Assembly: GCA_013415235.1 (NCBI GenBank)
Contig: JACBYF010000005.1
Span: 1 to 64,000, forward strand
Direction of reading: 5' to 3'
Length of the DNA: 64,000 bases
Source: Gemelliphila palaticanis
GTDB taxonomy: Bacteria; Bacillota; Bacilli; Staphylococcales; Gemellaceae
Positions 45,219 through 54,296 of this stretch are shown here, piece by piece (positions within the stretch are counted from its first letter, which is position 1; each line of letters starts with the position of its first letter). A model generated the notes under the pieces. It ran no database searches. It saw only the letters and a list, made by a program, of their open reading frames with translations, and was not told the origin of the DNA. Position numbers and translations under genes: made by a program.

Positions 45219-46022
45219 ATGAATAAACTACAAAAATTAATAAAAGAAAAAAAGTATTTAATAATGGGTATATTAAACTTCACACCTGATTCATTTTCTG
45301 ATGGTGGAGATTTTTTTGGTAAAGAATTAGCGCTTAATCAAGTAGCAGAAATGATAAATAATGGTTCTAGTATAATAGATATAGGTGCAGAGTCAACACG
45401 TCCAGGTGCAGAGAAAGTAAGTGTCGAAGAAGAAATAGCAAGATTAAAAACTATCCTTCCAGAAGTTAGAGAAAAGTTTCCGGATATTTTAATAAGTATA
45501 GATACATACAAAAAAGAAGTAGCAGAGTTTGCTTTAGAAAACGGAGTAGATATACTAAATGATGTTTATGGAGCTAAAGGTAATGATATGGCAGAAGTTG
45601 CTGCAAAATATAATGTACCTATAATAGTTATGCACAACGGAGCAACAAAAAAAGGTAATGAAATAAAAAGTTTAATAGCAGATTTAGAAGAAAGTATAAA
45701 TATTTGTTTAACATCAGGAGTTAAAAAAGAAAATATAATAGTAGATCCGGGAATAGGATTTGGTAAAGATGCAGAGAAGAATTTAATAATAACTAGAGAA
45801 TTAGAGAAATTAAGTTCTTTAGGTTGTGAAATACTTTATGCAGCTAGTAGAAAGAGAACAACAGATTACATTTTAGGGGGGAATACAAATCCTAAAGATA
45901 GGGATGTAGTAAGTGCTACTTTATCACTAGAGGCAATAAGAAAAGGTGCTAAAATAGTTAGAGTTCATAATGTAAAAGTTATGGATGATATGATAAAGAC
46001 TTATAAATTTTTAAATAAATAA
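45219..46022 (+). CDS. folP: Dihydropteroate synthase
   Basis: 267 aa. Opens IMGILNFTPDSFSDGG, the family signature and sulfonamide-site region, then DIGAESTRPGAE, ISIDTYKKEVAEFAL, GVDILNDVYGAKG, IIVDPGIGFGKD and LYAASRKRTTDYI. Joins p-aminobenzoate to the pterin. Same operon as folC; a terminator follows. Confidence 0.95.
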   Translation: MNKLQKLIKEKKYLIMGILNFTPDSFSDGGDFFGKELALNQVAEMINNGSSIIDIGAESTRPGAEKVSVEEEIARLKTILPEVREKFPDILISIDTYKKEVAEFALENGVDILNDVYGAKGNDMAEVAAKYNVPIIVMHNGATKKGNEIKSLIADLEESINICLTSGVKKENIIVDPGIGFGKDAEKNLIITRELEKLSSLGCEILYAASRKRTTDYILGGNTNPKDRDVVSATLSLEAIRKGAKIVRVHNVKVMDDMIKTYKFLNK

Positions 46023-46030
46023 TATAAATT

Positions 46031-46074
46031 AAAAGCTATAAAGGTGAATTTTTAAGTTTACTTTTATAGCTTTT
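46031..46074 (+). terminator. Terminator of folC-folP
   Basis: A stem of about 12 bp (AAAAGCTATAAA with TTTATAGCTTTT, 46031-46042 and 46063-46074) ending in a T run. Confidence 0.8.
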
Positions 46075-46116
46075 ATATGTATAATTTAATATTATATTCA
46101 AACTTTAGGAGGGGAA

Positions 46117-47043
46117 ATGAAGAAATTCAAGAAAATATTAATAAGTTTATTTTTAATGGTGTTTATAGCTTTAGGATTTGTAGGGAATTATTTTTATAAT
46201 TTTGCGTTAAATCCAAAAGTAGATAAATCATCAATAGTTAGTCAAGATAGTGATGGAGTAGTAGATGAGTATTTTGAAACTTCTAAAAAATGGTTTAATG
46301 ACAACAAAAAAGAATTAAATATGAAATCCGTAACTCAAAGTGAACTTACAGGCTATCTTTTTGAAAATAATAAAAGTAAAAAGTTTGTAGTGGTAGTTCA
46401 TGGTTATACTAGTAGTGCAGAAAATATGGCTACCTATATAAAAAGTTTTTACGACTTAGGTTATAATGTATTTGCGCCAGATTTACTTGCACATGGAAAA
46501 AGTCAAGGCGATTTTTATACTATGGGAGGTATTGATTCTGAAGACTTAGCTAATTGGATAAAGAAAATTTCAGAAGAAAATAATAAACCTGATATAGCTC
46601 TTTTTGGTATTAGTATGGGAGCAGCAACAGTTATGAATGTTTTAGATAATAATTTACCTATTAATGTAAAGGTTGTTATGGAAGATAGTGGTTATGTTGA
46701 TTTAGATAAGCAGTTTAAATATCAGCTGAAAAAACTTTTTGGGTTACCGTCTTTTCCTATTATTAATTCTGCTAGTACAGTTGCAAAAATTAGAGCAGGA
46801 TACTTTATATCTGATGTAAATGCAACTGATGCTTTAAAAAATAATAAGTTACCTATGTTAATTTTGCACGGAGAGCAGGACGGTTTTGTCCCTTTTGAAC
46901 ACGCCAAAGATGCTTATGAATTAGTTAGTTCAAAAAAAGAATTTCATAGTTTTAAAGATGCTAAACATGTTAAAGCAGAGAGAATGTATCGAGAACAATA
47001 TTGGAATATAGTGTCTAGATTTTTAGATGAAAATTTTAAGTAA
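46117..47043 (+). CDS. Membrane-anchored alpha/beta hydrolase
   Basis: 308 aa. One N-terminal helix (about 7-27) anchors the enzyme outside the membrane. Hydrolase fold: VVVHGYTSSAEN (oxyanion), nucleophile in GISMGAATV, Asp in LHGEQDGFVPF and His in KDAKHVKA. Related to the YqkD/BAAT-like group of bacilli. Substrate unknown. AGGAGGGG sits 3 bp before ATG. Confidence 0.87.
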   Translation: MKKFKKILISLFLMVFIALGFVGNYFYNFALNPKVDKSSIVSQDSDGVVDEYFETSKKWFNDNKKELNMKSVTQSELTGYLFENNKSKKFVVVVHGYTSSAENMATYIKSFYDLGYNVFAPDLLAHGKSQGDFYTMGGIDSEDLANWIKKISEENNKPDIALFGISMGAATVMNVLDNNLPINVKVVMEDSGYVDLDKQFKYQLKKLFGLPSFPIINSASTVAKIRAGYFISDVNATDALKNNKLPMLILHGEQDGFVPFEHAKDAYELVSSKKEFHSFKDAKHVKAERMYREQYWNIVSRFLDENFK

Positions 47044-47141
47044 TAGTGTATAATTAAATGCTTGTATACAAAATTGACAGAAGTTTTTTTAAGTTATAAA
47101 ATAAAAGTATAAGTAATTATATATTTTAGGGGGAAGTTTTT

Positions 47142-47357
47142 ATGAGTTTAATTAAAATGAAAGATGACTTAGATTTTCAAAATCTTAGTTTGTACACTAG
47201 AGTAAAGTTATTATGTGGTGCGATAATTTTAGTTTTAATAATATTTTTATCTGTAAAATATTTAGAAAATATTACTGTAATATCTGTTGTAACTATTTTC
47301 TCTATACTAATTTATTCTGTTTTTAGTTATATTGTATTAAGTAAGGAAAATAAATAA
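47142..47357 (+). CDS. Small two-helix membrane protein
   Basis: 71 aa. Acidic N-terminal region (KMKDDLDFQNLSLYTR), two hydrophobic helices (about 26-44 and 48-66) and a charged end. Strong TAGGGGGAAG site. Family not recognised. One of several small membrane proteins in this stretch. Confidence 0.6.
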   Translation: MSLIKMKDDLDFQNLSLYTRVKLLCGAIILVLIIFLSVKYLENITVISVVTIFSILIYSVFSYIVLSKENK

Positions 47358-47361
47358 TTAT

Positions 47362-47394
47362 TAAAGTTGTTAATTTAAATATTAGCAACTTTTA
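47362..47394 (+). terminator. Terminator
   Basis: Stem TAAAGTTGTTAAT with ATTAGCAACTTTTA (one G-U pair), then TTTTTT. Confidence 0.75.
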
Positions 47395-47464
47395 TTTTTT
47401 GAAGGGATTATTTTGGGTTATATATGGTATAATTAACATCATAAAATTTATTAAGAGGTGAGTT

Positions 47465-47812
47465 ATGTTAACATTTTGGTTGCAATTTAGAAGAACGTTA
47501 AAAGTTTTCTTATCTATATTAAAAGACCCTAGTGCTAGAAGTATTATGTTTTTAACTTTATTTACTTTATTTTCTGGGACACTATTTTACTCTAAAGTAG
47601 AGGGTATGGCTACACTAGATGCATTATATTTTTCTTTTACTACATTAACAACTATAGGATATGGTGATTTTTATCCTGTAACGGCAATAGGTAAGATTTT
47701 TACTATGCTTTATGCAGTTATTGGCTTGGGGGTTATGGCTTCTTTTATAGGAGTTGTAGTTAGTCATTTTATAGAAATGAACAAAGAAAAGTCGAAAGAA
47801 AATAAAAAATAG
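47465..47812 (+). CDS. Two-TM potassium channel (KcsA/Ion_trans_2 type)
   Basis: 115 aa. First helix about 27-43, pore helix and selectivity filter TTIGYGDFYP (about 62-71), second helix about 76-101, and a short Lys/Glu-rich tail. It has no RCK/TrkA domain, so it is a minimal tetrameric K+ channel, gated by pH, voltage or an unknown partner. GAGGTG precedes the ATG. Own terminator. Confidence 0.92.
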   Translation: MLTFWLQFRRTLKVFLSILKDPSARSIMFLTLFTLFSGTLFYSKVEGMATLDALYFSFTTLTTIGYGDFYPVTAIGKIFTMLYAVIGLGVMASFIGVVVSHFIEMNKEKSKENKK

Positions 47813-47841
47813 TGGTATGAAAAATTCATTACCACTATTTT
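47806..47841 (+). terminator. Terminator
   Basis: AAAATAGTGGTA (47806-47817) pairs with TACCACTATTTT (47830-47841), followed by T-rich sequence. Nearly the same hairpin follows the CapA-like gene at 57487. Confidence 0.85.
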
Positions 47842-47963
47842 TAATTAATATGCCCAACTATTCTATTATACCATTAATTTTCGCTTAATATAAGACTTGT
47901 TTTTTATTTTTTTTTTGATAATATATTATAAAAAATAATGTATTATTAATTTTTAAAGGAACA

Positions 47964-48062
47964 TTGTTTATTTTTATTTTCTCTATATTTTTAGCGAATA
48001 TAGCTATTTGGAGTTGCTATTATTATGATAAAAAATATAAACATAAGAAAAAAGAGAAATAA
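47964..48062 (+). CDS. Putative 32-aa single-helix membrane peptide
   Basis: TTG start three bases after AAAGGA. Hydrophobic stretch LFIFIFSIFLANIAIW, then CYYYDKKYKHKKKEK, a basic tail as in many small membrane peptides. Short spacing and the weak start make it tentative. It lies just upstream of the 48097 secreted protein. Confidence 0.35.
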   Translation: MFIFIFSIFLANIAIWSCYYYDKKYKHKKKEK

Positions 48063-48096
48063 ATTTTAATATATATTATAAAAGGGGGAATACTTT

Positions 48097-48438
48097 ATGA
48101 GTTTAAAATTAAAAAATGTAGGTTTTGGGGTATTGTTAGTTTTACCCTTATTAATCTCTTCGTCTGTATTTGCAGCTAGTTCATTTCCAGATAATAATTC
48201 TGTAGCTAGCAACAAGCAAACGGATGTAATAGTTAATAAAAATCTAGAAATTAATAATGTTGAAGGAAAAGTCCCGGTTTCTAGGGTTGTTAAATATCCT
48301 GTAGGAGAGGCTTATCCTACTACTGTTTATGTAGAAGTGTACAATAATAATAAGTTAGTTCGAGCTAAAATACCTATAACAAATGCTAAAATAGAAGATG
48401 GATATTTAGTAGTAACTTATTACGGATTGTTAGGATAA
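48097..48438 (+). CDS. Small secreted protein
   Basis: 113 aa. Classic signal peptide (LKLKNVGFGVLLVLPLLISSS, then VFAASS with AXA-type cleavage at about 26), followed by an 85-residue beta-rich domain of unknown family (GEAYPTTVYVEVYNNNKLVRA, DGYLVVTYYG). No anchor. AAAGGGGGAA ribosome binding site. Own terminator. Confidence 0.72.
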   Translation: MSLKLKNVGFGVLLVLPLLISSSVFAASSFPDNNSVASNKQTDVIVNKNLEINNVEGKVPVSRVVKYPVGEAYPTTVYVEVYNNNKLVRAKIPITNAKIEDGYLVVTYYGLLG

Positions 48439-48448
48439 TAATTAATAA

Positions 48449-48491
48449 AAAGAGATGGTTTTAATTTTAAAATTTGTATTACCATCTCTTT
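48449..48491. terminator. Terminator between convergent genes
   Basis: AAAGAGATGGT pairs with ACCATCTCTTT, with T-rich flanks on both sides, serving the secreted-protein gene and the peptidase gene. Confidence 0.85.
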
Positions 48492-48505
48492 ACTATTTTA
48501 TTATT

Positions 48506-49585
48506 TTATTCTCCTACAACTACCAATTCTTTATTTAAAGAGTTTAGGTTTTCGTAGCCATCTTCTGTAACTAATACTAAATCTTCAATACGCACACCAA
48601 ACTCTCCAGGTAGATAAATACCAGGTTCTATAGAGAATATCATACCCGGTTCACAAGGAGTTTCGTTTACGCTCGAAATATCTCCGTATTCGTGGCATTC
48701 AAGTCCGATATGATGACCTGTTCTATGAGTGAAAAATTCTCCGTAGCCTTTTTCGGTAATATAATCACGACAAGCCGCATCTATATCACAAAATCTAACA
48801 CCCGGTTTAACTATTGATACTGCTCTTTTTTGAGCTTCTAATACAATCTCAAAAACTTCTTTAGCTTTTTCGCTTGGTTGTTTCCAAAAGACTGTTCTAG
48901 TCATATCTGAGCAATAATTGTCTTTTATACCACCCATATCAACTATTATCGCATCTCCTTCTTTTAGGTATCTATCTCCAGGTTCTCCATGAGGATTAGC
49001 CCCGTTAGCTCCATATCCGATTATTGGATCGAATGAGAATCCATCAACACCTAATTCTTCGTGGATAGCTATTAAATCTTTTACTACATCTTTTTCTGAT
49101 TTTTTGTCATTAATTTTTTGGATAAGCATTTCGCAAGCTTTATCATTTAATTTAGATGCTTTACGCATAAGTTCTTTTTCTTCTTCGTCTTTAATCATTC
49201 TTATTTTATCAACTATTATAGATATATCAACAAATTTACTATCGTTAAGTATATTGATTATAGGAAGTAAAAATCTTGCTGGTAAAATCTTATCAACCCC
49301 AATAGTTTTTCCATTAGTTAGAGCATTTGCTAAAACTTTTGCAGAATCATCTGTATCGTTAAATATTACTTTTTCAACGCCTAAATCTTCTTCTATCGGG
49401 AATAGTGCATTTACTAACAATTTGTGGTTTTTGTTTCTATCTAATATTAAAGCGAACAATCTCTCTCCTGGATGAAGAAGATGACCAGTTAAGTAAAATA
49501 TAGAATAAGGATCACTAATTATAGCTTGATCTATATTTTGTTCTGCCATTTTATTAAGAACTTTTGTGACTCTATTATCTTTCAT
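48506..49585 (-). CDS. M24 Xaa-Pro dipeptidase/aminopeptidase
   Basis: 359 aa. Creatinase-like N-domain, then the pita-bread catalytic domain with metal ligands in VDMGGIKDNYCSDMTRT, GHHIGLECHE and FSIEPGIY plus the final Glu of RIEDLVLV. Size and order fit PepQ/YqhT-like enzymes. Cleaves dipeptides or peptides with Pro at position two. One of three proline-directed peptidase genes in this region, near a peptide transporter. Confidence 0.9.
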   Translation of the reverse strand: MKDNRVTKVLNKMAEQNIDQAIISDPYSIFYLTGHLLHPGERLFALILDRNKNHKLLVNALFPIEEDLGVEKVIFNDTDDSAKVLANALTNGKTIGVDKILPARFLLPIINILNDSKFVDISIIVDKIRMIKDEEEKELMRKASKLNDKACEMLIQKINDKKSEKDVVKDLIAIHEELGVDGFSFDPIIGYGANGANPHGEPGDRYLKEGDAIIVDMGGIKDNYCSDMTRTVFWKQPSEKAKEVFEIVLEAQKRAVSIVKPGVRFCDIDAACRDYITEKGYGEFFTHRTGHHIGLECHEYGDISSVNETPCEPGMIFSIEPGIYLPGEFGVRIEDLVLVTEDGYENLNSLNKELVVVGE

Positions 49586-49933
49586 ATAAAAAACTCCTTT
49601 ATTTTAAAAATTTTAATACCGTTACAGATAAAATAAAATTATTGTTTTATGGTTTATTTTTTTGTGGTAGGAAACTTTTTAATTTTAAATTATCTATTAC
49701 TAAAATAAATTATAACACTTTATAAAATTTAGTACAATATAGGTTTAAAGTAGTTTGAGATAAATTATAAGTGGTTTATATGGGATTTTTCTATAAAAAT
49801 CTATAATATTATTGTCTATAATTTATGTGAATATTGTTGTTATATAAAGTTTTCAATATTGTTTTATATAATTTTATTATAATAATATATTCAGTATATA
49901 ATTTTTATTTTTATCAAATAGTATAATATGATA
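49586..49933. other. AT-rich intergenic region
   Basis: About 350 bp before the POT promoter. I see no ORF or clear structured RNA; several AT tracts (for example 49880-49905) could bend DNA. The first 20 bp carry the ribosome binding site of the 48506 peptidase gene. Confidence 0.4.
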
Positions 49934-49962
49934 TTGTAAAGGTTTTTAATCTGTGTTATAAT
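49934..49962 (+). promoter_or_regulatory. Promoter of the POT transporter gene
   Basis: TTGTAA (49934-49939), 17 bp, TATAAT (49957-49962), with an extended TGT just before the -10. Confidence 0.75.
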
Positions 49963-50008
49963 TGCATTGTGGATATTAAAAAAAATAAAAAAATAGGGAG
50001 GTATTTTT

Positions 50009-51373
50009 ATGTCACAGACAGTTTCAAAAAGAAGACCGTTTAGCTTTTATATGTGTGCATCAACTTTCTCGTTTGAGAGAGCGGCATATTATTCAGCAAA
50101 ATGGCTTTTATATATTTATTTAACTACAGCTATAGTCCAAGGGGGGCTAGGTCTTAGTAAAGAGGTTGCTGCAGGAGCACAGTCATGGTTAGTTGCAGCT
50201 ACTTACTTAATGCCTGTGTTATTTGGTTTTATAGCAGATAAATTTGTAGGGGCTAGATACTTAATTCCGTTGGGGATGTTTATAATGGCAGCAGGTTACT
50301 TAGTAGCGGGATTTGTAGAAAGTTATTCAGCTGTTATTACAATGGTTGTATTGGTATCTTTGGGTACAGGTTTTTTCAAAGCAAATCTTGCAGCAGTAAC
50401 AGGAAATTTATTCCCGAAACAAGAAGATAAAGATGCAGCATATTCTATTATGTATTCATTTATTAATGTAGGTTCTTTCGTAGGAACAACAGCAATGGGT
50501 GTTTTATATGTTTCTCTTGGTACTAATGGTGCTTATGGTTTCATGCATTGCTTCAAAATAGCAGGTGCTCTTTGCTTATTAGGAGGAGTTTGGTTTATTT
50601 TAGGTTGGAAATCTTTAGGTGATGTAGGTAAATATCCATTTAAACAAGGAATAGAAGAGAAAAAAGAAATAGTTGAAAAACGTCCTTTAGAGGCTTACGA
50701 AAAACGTAGAGTAGGATCAATATTCCTTATTTCAGGATTCTCTGTAATATTCTGGATTTTCTGGTATTTAACATATTTAGCAGTTTATGACTATGCACCT
50801 GTTTATGTAGATTTAAATTTTGGTGGTTATGAAATTCCAACAGCTTGGTTTGACTCTGAGAATGCATTACTTTGTATTTTACTAGGGCCTATATTAGCAG
50901 GGGTTTGGACTAAGTTAGCGAAAAGACCACAAGGTGACATGAGTTTATACAAAAAATTAGGATTAGGTTTATTCTTATTAGGAGCTTCATTCTTTATGTT
51001 AATTGGAGCAGAAGTTCAACGAGGAATTGGTGCTCCAGAAACAGCTAAAGCTAGTATTTTATGGATAGTAATGTTTGGTGTTTTATTAAGTTTAGGTGAA
51101 ATGGTATTTTCTCCGTTAGGATATTCATTTGTTTCTAAATATTCACCAAAACATATTTTATCATCTATGGTAGCTGTTTGGGTTGTTGCTACATTCCTAG
51201 CAGGAAAACTTTATGGGGACATTTATTCTTGGACATTAACTATGGACTTCTTTAAAGTTTATTTATGGATAGGAATAGTTTTAGCAGTATTAGGTGTTAT
51301 ATTATTTATTTTTGATAAAAAACTTGCTTCGCTTGTTGAGTTAAGAGAAGGCGAAACATTAATAGAAGAATAA
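50009..51373 (+). CDS. POT-family peptide transporter (MFS)
   Basis: 454 aa, about 12-14 helices. The PTR2 pattern is seen as GTGFFKANLAAVTGNLFP and, later, SIMYSFINVGSFVG. The ExxER proton/peptide motif of helix 1 is only partial: FSFERAAYY has the ER but Phe in place of the first Glu. Imports di- and tripeptides by proton symport. Followed by proline iminopeptidase and aminopeptidase P, which would process the peptides. Strong GGGAGG site. Confidence 0.85.
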   Translation: MSQTVSKRRPFSFYMCASTFSFERAAYYSAKWLLYIYLTTAIVQGGLGLSKEVAAGAQSWLVAATYLMPVLFGFIADKFVGARYLIPLGMFIMAAGYLVAGFVESYSAVITMVVLVSLGTGFFKANLAAVTGNLFPKQEDKDAAYSIMYSFINVGSFVGTTAMGVLYVSLGTNGAYGFMHCFKIAGALCLLGGVWFILGWKSLGDVGKYPFKQGIEEKKEIVEKRPLEAYEKRRVGSIFLISGFSVIFWIFWYLTYLAVYDYAPVYVDLNFGGYEIPTAWFDSENALLCILLGPILAGVWTKLAKRPQGDMSLYKKLGLGLFLLGASFFMLIGAEVQRGIGAPETAKASILWIVMFGVLLSLGEMVFSPLGYSFVSKYSPKHILSSMVAVWVVATFLAGKLYGDIYSWTLTMDFFKVYLWIGIVLAVLGVILFIFDKKLASLVELREGETLIEE

Positions 51374-51400
51374 TTTCAGTCTAGTACAAAATATTTTTTA

Positions 51401-51450
51401 AATCCCACTATTAATATTAGCAATTTGTGCTAGAATATTAGTAGTGGGAT
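51401..51450. repeat. Long inverted repeat between POT gene and pip
   Basis: AATCCCACTA (51401-51410) pairs with TAGTGGGATT (51442-51451), with further inner pairing (AATATTA, AGCA/TGCT). It is not followed by a T run, so it may be a 3' stabiliser, a weak terminator or an operator for pip. Confidence 0.55.
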
Positions 51451-51476
51451 TAAATTTATACAAAAGGAGTAATATT

Positions 51477-52439
51477 ATGGAATATAGAACTTTATATCCG
51501 GAAATATCAGCTAATTTTTCAAGGAAAATTAAAGTTGATAACACGCACGAAATATATTATGAAGAGAGTGGTAATCCTGAAGGGGTACCGGTAATATTTT
51601 TACATGGAGGACCTGGAGCTGGGACTTCTCCTGCTTCTAGAAGGTATTTTGATCCTGAATTTTATAGAATTATAGTTTTTGATCAAAGAGGAAGTGGTCA
51701 GTCTACTCCTCATGCGTGCCTAGAAAATAATGATACTTGGCACATAATAGAAGATATAGAAAAAATTAGAGAAGAATTAAATATAGATAAGTGGTTGGTA
51801 TTTGGTGGAAGTTGGGGCTCTACTTTATCGTTATGCTACGCTATAAAACACCCAGAAAGAGTGTTAGGTCTTGTTTTAAGAGGTATATTCTTAGGTCGTA
51901 GAGAAGATATATTATGGATTTACGAAAAAGGAGGAGCTAGTAATATTTTCCCTGCTGAATTTGAGCGTTACGAAAGTATAATCCCTAAAGAAGAGCGTCA
52001 CGATATGATTTCAGCTTACTATAAACGACTAACTAGTGAAGATTATGAAATTAGAAAACAAGCAGCTGTTGAGTGGAGTATGTGGGAAGGAAGTTTAGTT
52101 ACTCTACTTCCGGATCCTAATTTAGAAAATAGCTTTGGAGATGTTAATTTTGCCATTTCTATGGCTACTATAGAATGTCATTTTTGGATGAACAATATGT
52201 TCTGGGATGACGATAACTTTATTTTAAACAACTGTGATATTATTAAAGATATACCTACGGTAATTGTTCACGGAAGATACGATATGGATTGCCGAGTTGT
52301 GCAGGCTCATTTGTTACATAAAAAATTAAATAATAGTGAACTAAATATAGTAGCTGATGCGGGTCATTCTTCTGGAGAACCGGGAATAATAGATGGCTTA
52401 GTACGAGCAACTGATAAATTTAAAGAAATATTAAAATAA
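51477..52439 (+). CDS. pip: Proline iminopeptidase
   Basis: 320 aa from ATG 51477, which follows AAAAGGAG; the in-frame GTG at 51444 has no ribosome binding site and overlaps the inverted repeat. S33 family: HGGPGAGTSP, FDQRGSGQS, nucleophile in GGSWGSTLS, Asp in HGRYDMDCR, His in ADAGHSSGEPG. Releases N-terminal proline from peptides. Next gene (aminopeptidase P) starts 20 bp later. Confidence 0.94.
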   Translation: MEYRTLYPEISANFSRKIKVDNTHEIYYEESGNPEGVPVIFLHGGPGAGTSPASRRYFDPEFYRIIVFDQRGSGQSTPHACLENNDTWHIIEDIEKIREELNIDKWLVFGGSWGSTLSLCYAIKHPERVLGLVLRGIFLGRREDILWIYEKGGASNIFPAEFERYESIIPKEERHDMISAYYKRLTSEDYEIRKQAAVEWSMWEGSLVTLLPDPNLENSFGDVNFAISMATIECHFWMNNMFWDDDNFILNNCDIIKDIPTVIVHGRYDMDCRVVQAHLLHKKLNNSELNIVADAGHSSGEPGIIDGLVRATDKFKEILK

Positions 52440-52459
52440 TATATTAAGGAGAATTTAGA

Positions 52460-54253
52460 ATGGAAGTTTCACAAAAATTAGCTAAATTAAGAGAATTGAT
52501 GGCGAAAAATGGTGTAGATATTTACATAATACCTACTGCCGATTTTCATTATAGTGAATATGTAGGGGAACATTTTAAAGCTAGAGCTTATATAAGTGGT
52601 TTTACAGGTTCAGCTGGTACTGTAGTAGTTACTAAAGATTTTGCTGGTCTTTGGACAGACGGTAGATATTTCTTACAAGCAACTAATCAATTAGCTGGCA
52701 CAGAAATAGAGCTTCAAAAAATGGGAGAACCTAATGTACCGACAATAGCAGAATTTATTACTAACAATATACCTAATAATGGGGTTTTAGGTTTTGATGG
52801 ACGAGTAGTAACTTTTGGTGAAGGTAAAGATTTATCAGCAAAACTAAAAAAGAAAAATGCTACTATTAACTACGATTTAGATTTAGTTGATGAAATTTGG
52901 GAAGACAGACCATCTCTTTCTAAAAAAGAAGCCTTTGCTCTATCACTAGAACAAGCGGGTGAATCGGTAGACAGTAAATTGGCAAGGGTTAGGGCAGAAA
53001 TGTCAGAAGTAGGAGCAAATATTCATGTAATAACTACATTAGATGATATAGGGTGGCTACTTAATATAAGAGGTATGGATGTAGATTTCTTCCCACTATT
53101 ATTAAGTTATGCTATAGTTTATGAAAATAGTGTTGATCTTTATGTTGATGAAACAAAATTATCACAAACCATTAAAGAAAATTTAGCTAAAAGTAATGTA
53201 AACTTGAAACCGTATAATGATATTTATGAAGATGTAAAACATTTTAGTTATTCAGATGTATTACTTGTTGACCCTGCGAGATTAAATTATGCTTTATTCA
53301 ATAACGTTCCAAAAGAAGTTACAATGGTTGAGCGAAGAAATCCAACTATACTTATGAAAGCTATGAAAAACGATGTTGAAATAAACAATATAATTAAAGC
53401 TCATGTAAAAGATGGTGTTGCGCATACTAAATTTATATATTGGCTAAAAAAATTAGTTAAAGATGGAGTTAGTGATAAAGAAAGTGAACTTACAGCTTCT
53501 AAAAAATTAGAAGATTTAAGAAGAGAGCAAGGTGGGTATATTTGCCCAAGTTTTGATCCTATATGTGGACAAGGCTCAAATGGTGCGATAGTTCACTACT
53601 CATCATCGGAAGAAACGAATCTACCATTAACAACAGGAACATTTTTCTTAACAGATACAGGAGCTAACTTTAACGAGGGTTCTACAGATATAACTAGAAC
53701 GACAGCTATGGGTGTTGTAAGTGAAGAACTTAAGAGAGATTACACAAGAGTTCTACAAGGAAACTTACGTCTATCTAAGATGAAATTTAAAGAAGGTATA
53801 TCTGGAGCTAATTTAGACTTATTTGCTAGATGTGCGCTTTGGGATAATTACCAAGACTTCAATCATGGAACAGGACATGGGGTAGGTTATTTAGGTAATA
53901 TCCATGAGGGACCAGCAGGTATACATTGGAGTGTAGCTAGAGCAGCTGAACCATTTAGGGAAGGAATGGTTATTACAAACGAACCGGGACTTTATATATC
54001 AGGGTCTCATGGAATAAGATTAGAAAATGAACTTGTAGTTAGAAAAACTGTAAAAAATGAATATGGTCAATTTATGGAGTTTGAAGTAATAACTTATGTT
54101 CCTTTTGATTTAGAAGCGATAGCTTTTGAACTTTTAAATGAAGACGATAAATATGAATTAAATAATTATCATAAAAAAGTTTACGAAGTCATTTCTCCAT
54201 ACCTAGAAGGTGAAGAGTTAGAGTGGTTAAAAGAAGCTACTAGAGAAATATAA
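52460..54253 (+). CDS. Aminopeptidase P (M24B, long form)
   Basis: 597 aa. Two creatinase-like N-domains (1-150 and 160-310) and a catalytic domain with metal ligands in FLTDTGANFNEGSTDITRT, NHGTGHGVGYLGNIHEGP, VITNEPGLY and GIRLENELVV. The C-terminal extension is typical of long eukaryote-like/PepP2 enzymes of about 600 aa. Removes the N-terminal residue before proline, complementing pip and the peptide transporter. Confidence 0.93.
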   Translation: MEVSQKLAKLRELMAKNGVDIYIIPTADFHYSEYVGEHFKARAYISGFTGSAGTVVVTKDFAGLWTDGRYFLQATNQLAGTEIELQKMGEPNVPTIAEFITNNIPNNGVLGFDGRVVTFGEGKDLSAKLKKKNATINYDLDLVDEIWEDRPSLSKKEAFALSLEQAGESVDSKLARVRAEMSEVGANIHVITTLDDIGWLLNIRGMDVDFFPLLLSYAIVYENSVDLYVDETKLSQTIKENLAKSNVNLKPYNDIYEDVKHFSYSDVLLVDPARLNYALFNNVPKEVTMVERRNPTILMKAMKNDVEINNIIKAHVKDGVAHTKFIYWLKKLVKDGVSDKESELTASKKLEDLRREQGGYICPSFDPICGQGSNGAIVHYSSSEETNLPLTTGTFFLTDTGANFNEGSTDITRTTAMGVVSEELKRDYTRVLQGNLRLSKMKFKEGISGANLDLFARCALWDNYQDFNHGTGHGVGYLGNIHEGPAGIHWSVARAAEPFREGMVITNEPGLYISGSHGIRLENELVVRKTVKNEYGQFMEFEVITYVPFDLEAIAFELLNEDDKYELNNYHKKVYEVISPYLEGEELEWLKEATREI

Positions 54254-54255
54254 AT

Positions 54256-54292
54256 AAAAATAGCAGGTTGTATTTTATAGCCTGCTATTTTT
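54256..54292. terminator. Bidirectional terminator
   Basis: A perfect 12-bp stem AAAAATAGCAGG (54256-54267) with CCTGCTATTTTT (54281-54292), serving the convergent peptidase and antiporter genes. Confidence 0.92.
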
Positions 54293-54296
54293 ATAT

